This document shows, one piece after another, positions 60,283 through 64,000 of a stretch of DNA of 64,000 bases. The notes beneath the pieces are model-generated. The model did not search any database. It worked only from the letters and a program-made list of their open reading frames with translations, and was not told the origin of the DNA. This DNA comes from Bacillus sp. MRMR6 (GTDB lineage Bacteria; Bacillota; Bacilli; Bacillales; Cytobacillaceae): positions 66,248-130,247 of the forward strand of contig NZ_MSLS01000006.1 in the NCBI RefSeq assembly GCF_001940785.1, read 5' to 3'. Every line of letters starts with the position of its first letter. Position 1 is the first letter of the stretch. The position numbers and the translations under genes are program-made.

Positions 60283-61551
60283 TTAGAATAAATTACCCTT
60301 TTCATCAAATGGCAGTTCATATAGATCAGTCATAACTTCCATATTTTGATGCTCTTTTACATAGCCGACTAATTCTTCTGATACCTCTATTTCGCTAAGT
60401 TCGAGGGTGTTTTTTATGCGGACCAACTTCACTTTCGTGAAATCTAAAATATTACAGGTTTTAACGGCTGCCTTAATTGCTTCTAAATCATTAGCTAAGG
60501 TCGTTGCTATTTTAGTAGGTGCGACAACGGTTGAAGTTAAACCGTTTGCATAGGTTACTTCTAAATCCATCCTGTCAACCAGACGCTGGGTTGTAAAGTC
60601 AGCCGTTCCGACACCGTTTGCATTTCCCTCTGTCTGCGGTGTTAGACCTAGTACAACCATTTTATTTACATCTGGACCACCATAAGCGTATGGGGTTGGG
60701 TAACGCCCTGTAATATTGGGGTCCATACCATCTCCAGAGATGTTCTTGCCAATCTGGTCAATAATCAGGACATCTAATTGGTCAAAGAATAGCTTTGGCA
60801 ACAATTCCTTTGCCTTGACCTGCAAATCTACTTCTCTTTCATTTATTTCCTCGGGTGTCAATACATCTACGATGGCAACCTTATCAAAGGCATTTTCTAT
60901 CGTAGCTACTCCAAATAGAACTGGCTTTTTTTCCATAATCATCTTTGCCATGGCAGGCACATTTTCTGCCATATATTTAAAGCCTAATTGATGGCAGGCT
61001 TCAGCACCTCTTTGCTTACCTAAGCCAATACTAATCATCTTCATAATCCCGCTCTCAACAGGACCGCGAAAGGCGGTATGCGGCTTTACTCGGTTAAGAA
61101 CCACAATTCCATCCGCTTCTGAAGCATATTGATCTACATAAACAGGTAGTCCGTTCTCTAATTCACCAATCTTAACTACCTCCATAGTAGAACGAATCTC
61201 ACAGCCTACACTTTCTTCTGTCACACCAAGATGAGCTAAAACCTCACTCTGCCCTTCAGCAGTGGCACCGCCATGACTTCCCATACTCGGAACTATAAAT
61301 GGCTTTGCTCCTAAATCTTTTAAAAACTTTACCGTCACGGCTGTTAACTCCACCAGGCGGTCGAGCCCTCTTGAGCCAACCGCGATTGCAATGTTCATTC
61401 CTGGCTTAACTTTCTCCTGAATACGATCTTGATTGAGTTTTTCTAATAGCGCCTGCTCAAGGTCCTCAATTTTTGAATCGTCAAATTTCACTTTTACTTT
61501 AACCATCTTAGGTACTGGAATATCTTTTAAAAGCTCTTGAAGAATACCCAT
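60283..61551 (-). CDS. LarA-family nickel-dependent epimerase/racemase
   Basis: The 422-residue protein belongs to the LarA/DUF2088 superfamily. Lys171 in SGIMKMISIGLGKQRGAEACH and His187 at its end are 16 residues apart, as are the nickel-pincer ligands Lys184 and His200 of LarA. His93 (GSHGGAT) and His158 (VKPHTAF) are candidates for the catalytic histidine pair. It is divergent from true lactate racemases; some homologues epimerise D-gluconate at C2. AAAGGAGTGA precedes the ATG. It is the first gene of the run, under the ROK operator. Substrate not proven. Confidence 0.88.
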   Translation of the reverse strand: MGILQELLKDIPVPKMVKVKVKFDDSKIEDLEQALLEKLNQDRIQEKVKPGMNIAIAVGSRGLDRLVELTAVTVKFLKDLGAKPFIVPSMGSHGGATAEGQSEVLAHLGVTEESVGCEIRSTMEVVKIGELENGLPVYVDQYASEADGIVVLNRVKPHTAFRGPVESGIMKMISIGLGKQRGAEACHQLGFKYMAENVPAMAKMIMEKKPVLFGVATIENAFDKVAIVDVLTPEEINEREVDLQVKAKELLPKLFFDQLDVLIIDQIGKNISGDGMDPNITGRYPTPYAYGGPDVNKMVVLGLTPQTEGNANGVGTADFTTQRLVDRMDLEVTYANGLTSTVVAPTKIATTLANDLEAIKAAVKTCNILDFTKVKLVRIKNTLELSEIEVSEELVGYVKEHQNMEVMTDLYELPFDEKGNLF

Positions 61552-61635
61552 TCACACGTCACTCCTTTTCTATAGGTAAGTTTTCCTCGAGGGATTAAAT
61601 TCCATGTATGGAAAAAACAACATCATTCAAGCTAG

Positions 61636-61657
61636 AGATTGTAATCCCTTTCAATCT
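61636..61657. promoter_or_regulatory. Imperfect palindrome / cre-like site
   Basis: AGATTG and CAATCT lie ten bases apart. The inner TGTAATCCCTTTCA matches a catabolite-response element except at one central base. Tentative second operator of the LarA-family gene. Confidence 0.3.
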
Positions 61658-61687
61658 AATCCATTATCGGGATTTAAAGTTATTTTT

Positions 61688-61710
61688 ATTTGTTTGTTCA
61701 CCAAACAAAT
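61688..61710. promoter_or_regulatory. ROK/XylR-like operator
   Basis: ATTTGTTTG, TTCAC, CAAACAAAT: nine-base perfect arms. It resembles the XylR operator of Bacillus (GTTTGTTT-type arms) and lies between the divergent LarA-family and ROK genes, so the ROK protein probably binds here. Confidence 0.8.
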
Positions 61711-61725
61711 TATTAATTGTATAAT
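61697..61725 (+). promoter_or_regulatory. Sigma-A promoter of the ROK gene
   Basis: TTCACC, 17 bases, TATAAT. The -35 box lies inside the operator, which suggests autoregulation. Confidence 0.6.
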
Positions 61726-61809
61726 ATCATTACGGCCATTCTCCGTCAACGCTTTTATAGCATTGCATCTAAATTAATAATAAATAAAAATAACAAGGTG
61801 GTGGACTGC

Positions 61810-62994
61810 ATGGTCACGGGTGATGCAGCCTATATAAAAAAAATCAACCGCTCGCTCATTATTAGTAAGATTATTGAGCACGGCATGATTTCTCGGGCAG
61901 CTTTAGCAAAAATAACTGGCTTGAACAAAGCGACCATTTCTGTACAAGTTGCAGATTTATTATCAGAAGAACTAATTATCGAAACCCAGCAGGAGCATAA
62001 GAATCTAGGCAGGCGCCCCATCATGCTTTCGATTAACCAATTGGCAGGATTTGCTTTAGGCATAGACCTTGATCAAAACAGTGTCTCTTTTACATTATGC
62101 AATTTAAATGGAACTCCGCTCGAGTCTAAATCATTAGAATTGGACACCACTGATTATGATGTGATTCAAGAATTGTTAATCAAAGAGATTACATTCTATA
62201 AACAGAAATGTTCTCTAGAACCTTACGGACTAATCGGTGTAGTAATTGGAATTCACGGAATTGTAAATAATGATGAAATGATCTATTTTGTCCCTCACCA
62301 TCAATGGCATAACAAAGATCTAAAATCCGACCTAACAAATGAAACCGGTGTCAATGTTTACTTGGAAAATAACGCGAACTTGTGCTCATTTGCCGAGGTA
62401 GTTTATAAACATTATCAAAGCAAGAACTTATTATCGGTTAGTCTATATTCAGGTATCGGCCTGGGGATAATGGTAAATGGTAGATTGCTTAAAGGTTTTG
62501 ACGGGTTTGCGGGTGAGATTGGTCATATGATTGTGGTCCCTGATGGACACCCTTGCAGATGCGGAAATTTAGGCTGTTGGGAACAATATGCCTCAGAGTC
62601 AAATTTTATTAAACAATTGGCTGATAGACAAAACAAAAAAGAGATTACGTATGAGGACATTGAACATTGGCTGAAAACAAAAGACTCCATCACCTATAAG
62701 CTAATGAAAGACTATATCAAGTTCTTATCAATAGGGCTTAATAATATGATTAATCTTTATAACCCAGAAATTCTAGTCATTAATAGTGAACTACTGCCAA
62801 TGTATCCTGGTGCACTAATAGAAATAAATAACCACCTGACATCTAATGTTGGTCATTATCGAAAACTGCTAATATCTGACTTCGGCAAAGAGGCATGCAG
62901 CCATGGTGCATGTGCATTGGCAATCAAGAAGTTTTTAGGTGTTTCCAAGTTATGTTTAACTTCTCATGAACCAATAATTCAAAACGGTGTATAA
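61810..62994 (+). CDS. ROK-family transcriptional repressor
   Basis: The 394-residue protein has an N-terminal winged helix (IISKIIEHGMISRAALAKITGLNKATISVQVADLL) and a ROK kinase-like domain. That domain carries SLYSGIGLGIMVNGRLLKGFDGFAGEIGHM and the zinc motif CRCGNLGCWEQYAS. XylR/NagC-type ROK repressors release DNA on binding a sugar. The ATG at 61810 has AAGGTGGTGG upstream and gives the family N-terminus. The effector may be a sugar acid of the adjacent pathway. Confidence 0.9.
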   Translation: MVTGDAAYIKKINRSLIISKIIEHGMISRAALAKITGLNKATISVQVADLLSEELIIETQQEHKNLGRRPIMLSINQLAGFALGIDLDQNSVSFTLCNLNGTPLESKSLELDTTDYDVIQELLIKEITFYKQKCSLEPYGLIGVVIGIHGIVNNDEMIYFVPHHQWHNKDLKSDLTNETGVNVYLENNANLCSFAEVVYKHYQSKNLLSVSLYSGIGLGIMVNGRLLKGFDGFAGEIGHMIVVPDGHPCRCGNLGCWEQYASESNFIKQLADRQNKKEITYEDIEHWLKTKDSITYKLMKDYIKFLSIGLNNMINLYNPEILVINSELLPMYPGALIEINNHLTSNVGHYRKLLISDFGKEACSHGACALAIKKFLGVSKLCLTSHEPIIQNGV

Positions 62995-62999
62995 ACAAA

Positions 63000-63027
63000 G
63001 ACCCCAGCACTCCGCCGGGGTCTTTAT
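63000..63027. terminator. Bidirectional terminator between ROK and GPH genes
   Basis: GACCCC and GGGGTC pair around an 11-base loop, with AAAG before and TTTATTTT after the stem on the plus strand. Confidence 0.85.
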
Positions 63028-63039
63028 TTTGTATTCGTT

Positions 63040-64000
63040 TTACGCAATCTTTTCAATAGAGTTTTTTGATTTTTTCGCAGCAATGCTTTCTTGGATTTCT
63101 TCCATTTTCTTATCATCAAGTTCATAGCGAGACATTGTTAGACCGGAAACAAGCAATGCTACAGCGGGAACAGCAAAAGCTAAAATAATTGTTACAAGTT
63201 TTAATTCTGGTGTTAACGTATCCGTTACTGTTGGGAATGCATCTTTAAACCCGATTAACGCTACTGCAAAACCAACAATTGCTGGTGCTAAAGATGTAAT
63301 TAATTTATCAATGAAAGAGAACAATGTTCCGATCATACCTGGTACATATCTTCCAGATTTATTTGTTTCATAATCGGATACATCTGCGATCATTGGATTA
63401 ACAAGTGTTGATGGCACGCCGCCAAAGCCCATTGCCATTGTGTATAAAACAAGGAACAAGATTGTTGTGATTCCAATGTTAGACATGGAGATGCTTGAAC
63501 CATCTATTAAACTAAACATTGCAATTAATGTGACGAAAGCACCTAATGCAATCCAAGTTGAGAAAAGGAAAGCTTTCTTCATACCTGTTTTTCTTGCTTT
63601 TGCCACGGCCCAGAAAGTAATTAATAGAGTTGGAACAATAGTAATCATCGAGACTGTACCGCTCAACGCATAATCACCGATTAAGATCGCAAACAACATC
63701 ACCATAACTACTGAGTGGCGCAAAAGTGAGAATGCTAATTTGTCAACCGTTACAGCAAAAATCAGCTTTAGTAATGGTTTATTTCCTCTTAGAAGCGGCC
63801 AGAAATCGCGGAATTTAGTTTTAACTGTTTCTTCGGCTAATCCAAAATACTCTTTCTTGTCTTTGCTAGAGATTCCAATTACGGCTATTACGGTAAATAC
63901 TCCTGAAAGAATAAGAGCTAGAGTGTTTAATTCAGTGAATAAGTTCAAATTAAAGTTGCCATGTTTTTTAATTAAATAAGAAGCTACATAAACTTGTCCG
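63040..64000 (-). CDS. GPH-family sugar:cation symporter (partial, runs off the window)
   Basis: The C-terminal 320 residues of a glycoside-pentoside-hexuronide symporter are visible. The frame is open through the window edge (GQVYVASYLIKKHGNF). It has about eight hydrophobic segments, and VSDYETNKSGRYVPGMIGTLFSFIDKL corresponds to the family motif between helices. GPH members import hexuronides, xylosides, raffinose-type sugars or related compounds. It is convergent with the ROK gene and is a candidate importer for the adjacent sugar-acid pathway. Confidence 0.88.
   Translation of the reverse strand, partial: GQVYVASYLIKKHGNFNLNLFTELNTLALILSGVFTVIAVIGISSKDKKEYFGLAEETVKTKFRDFWPLLRGNKPLLKLIFAVTVDKLAFSLLRHSVVMVMLFAILIGDYALSGTVSMITIVPTLLITFWAVAKARKTGMKKAFLFSTWIALGAFVTLIAMFSLIDGSSISMSNIGITTILFLVLYTMAMGFGGVPSTLVNPMIADVSDYETNKSGRYVPGMIGTLFSFIDKLITSLAPAIVGFAVALIGFKDAFPTVTDTLTPELKLVTIILAFAVPAVALLVSGLTMSRYELDDKKMEEIQESIAAKKSKNSIEKIA

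Noticed and set aside
60283..61551. True lactate racemase
   Set aside because: The context is gluconokinase and sugar dehydrogenase, with no lactate permease or lactate dehydrogenase; only the nickel-site spacing is shared.

Overview
The window looks like chromosomal DNA of a low-GC, spore-forming member of the Bacillaceae (a Bacillus or Neobacillus type). The reasons are strong AGGAGG-type ribosome binding sites, frequent TTG and GTG starts, a perfect CIRCE operator, a purine-catabolic pucABCDE-allB block, a YuzC-like spore coat protein and B. subtilis-like gluconokinase, GuaD and AdeC. I saw no tRNA, rRNA, phage module, insertion sequence or CRISPR array. The species is an inference.

Layout. 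0-6.3 kb: a beta-helix (pectate-lyase-3) protein, a DUF1836 protein, a TrhA/hemolysin-III membrane protein, a small ADP-ribosyltransferase-like protein, a possible 31-residue hydrophobic peptide gene, and a dipeptidase/S58 peptidase/HTH operon. 6.3-20.9 kb: nitrogen salvage. The urease operon ureABCEFGD lies downstream of pucABCDE-allB (xanthine dehydrogenase, its cofactor-maturation proteins, and allantoinase). Guanine and adenine deaminases are divergent from pucA. Together these genes feed adenine, guanine and xanthine towards allantoin and urea. Uricase, allantoate hydrolase, the PucR regulator and any nickel importer are not in the window.

20.9-31.7 kb: mixed housekeeping and accessory genes: 52-bp intergenic repeats, a SET-domain protein, htpG under a CIRCE operator, an ArsR/SRPBCC pair, NCS2, BASS and EamA transporters, a DUF4097 protein, a spore-coat-like protein and a GGDEF-EAL gene broken by an internal deletion. 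31.9-47.7 kb: carbohydrate use. Here are GH32 and GH13 enzymes, two sugar isomerase/epimerase TIM barrels, two Gfo/Idh/MocA oxidoreductases, a ThuA-like protein, an AraC regulator, a sugar ABC importer without its ATPase, and a divergent YesM/YesN-type two-component system. Two promoters in this region share a 64-bp element, which suggests one regulon.

47.8-64 kb: truncated hemoglobin, a VOC protein and a complete ECF vitamin-type transporter. Then comes the most unusual region, a leftward gene run: LarA-family nickel epimerase, SDR dehydrogenase, larE, gluconokinase, larB, larC (split by one in-frame stop) and transketolase. A ROK repressor gene is divergent from it, with an XylR-like operator between, and a GPH-family symporter runs off the right edge. 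The genes suggest that this organism builds the nickel-pincer nucleotide cofactor for a sugar-acid 2-epimerase. A plausible route is fructuronate to mannonate to gluconate to 6-phosphogluconate and the pentose phosphate pathway. The cofactor assignment is well supported by the genes; the substrate is inference.
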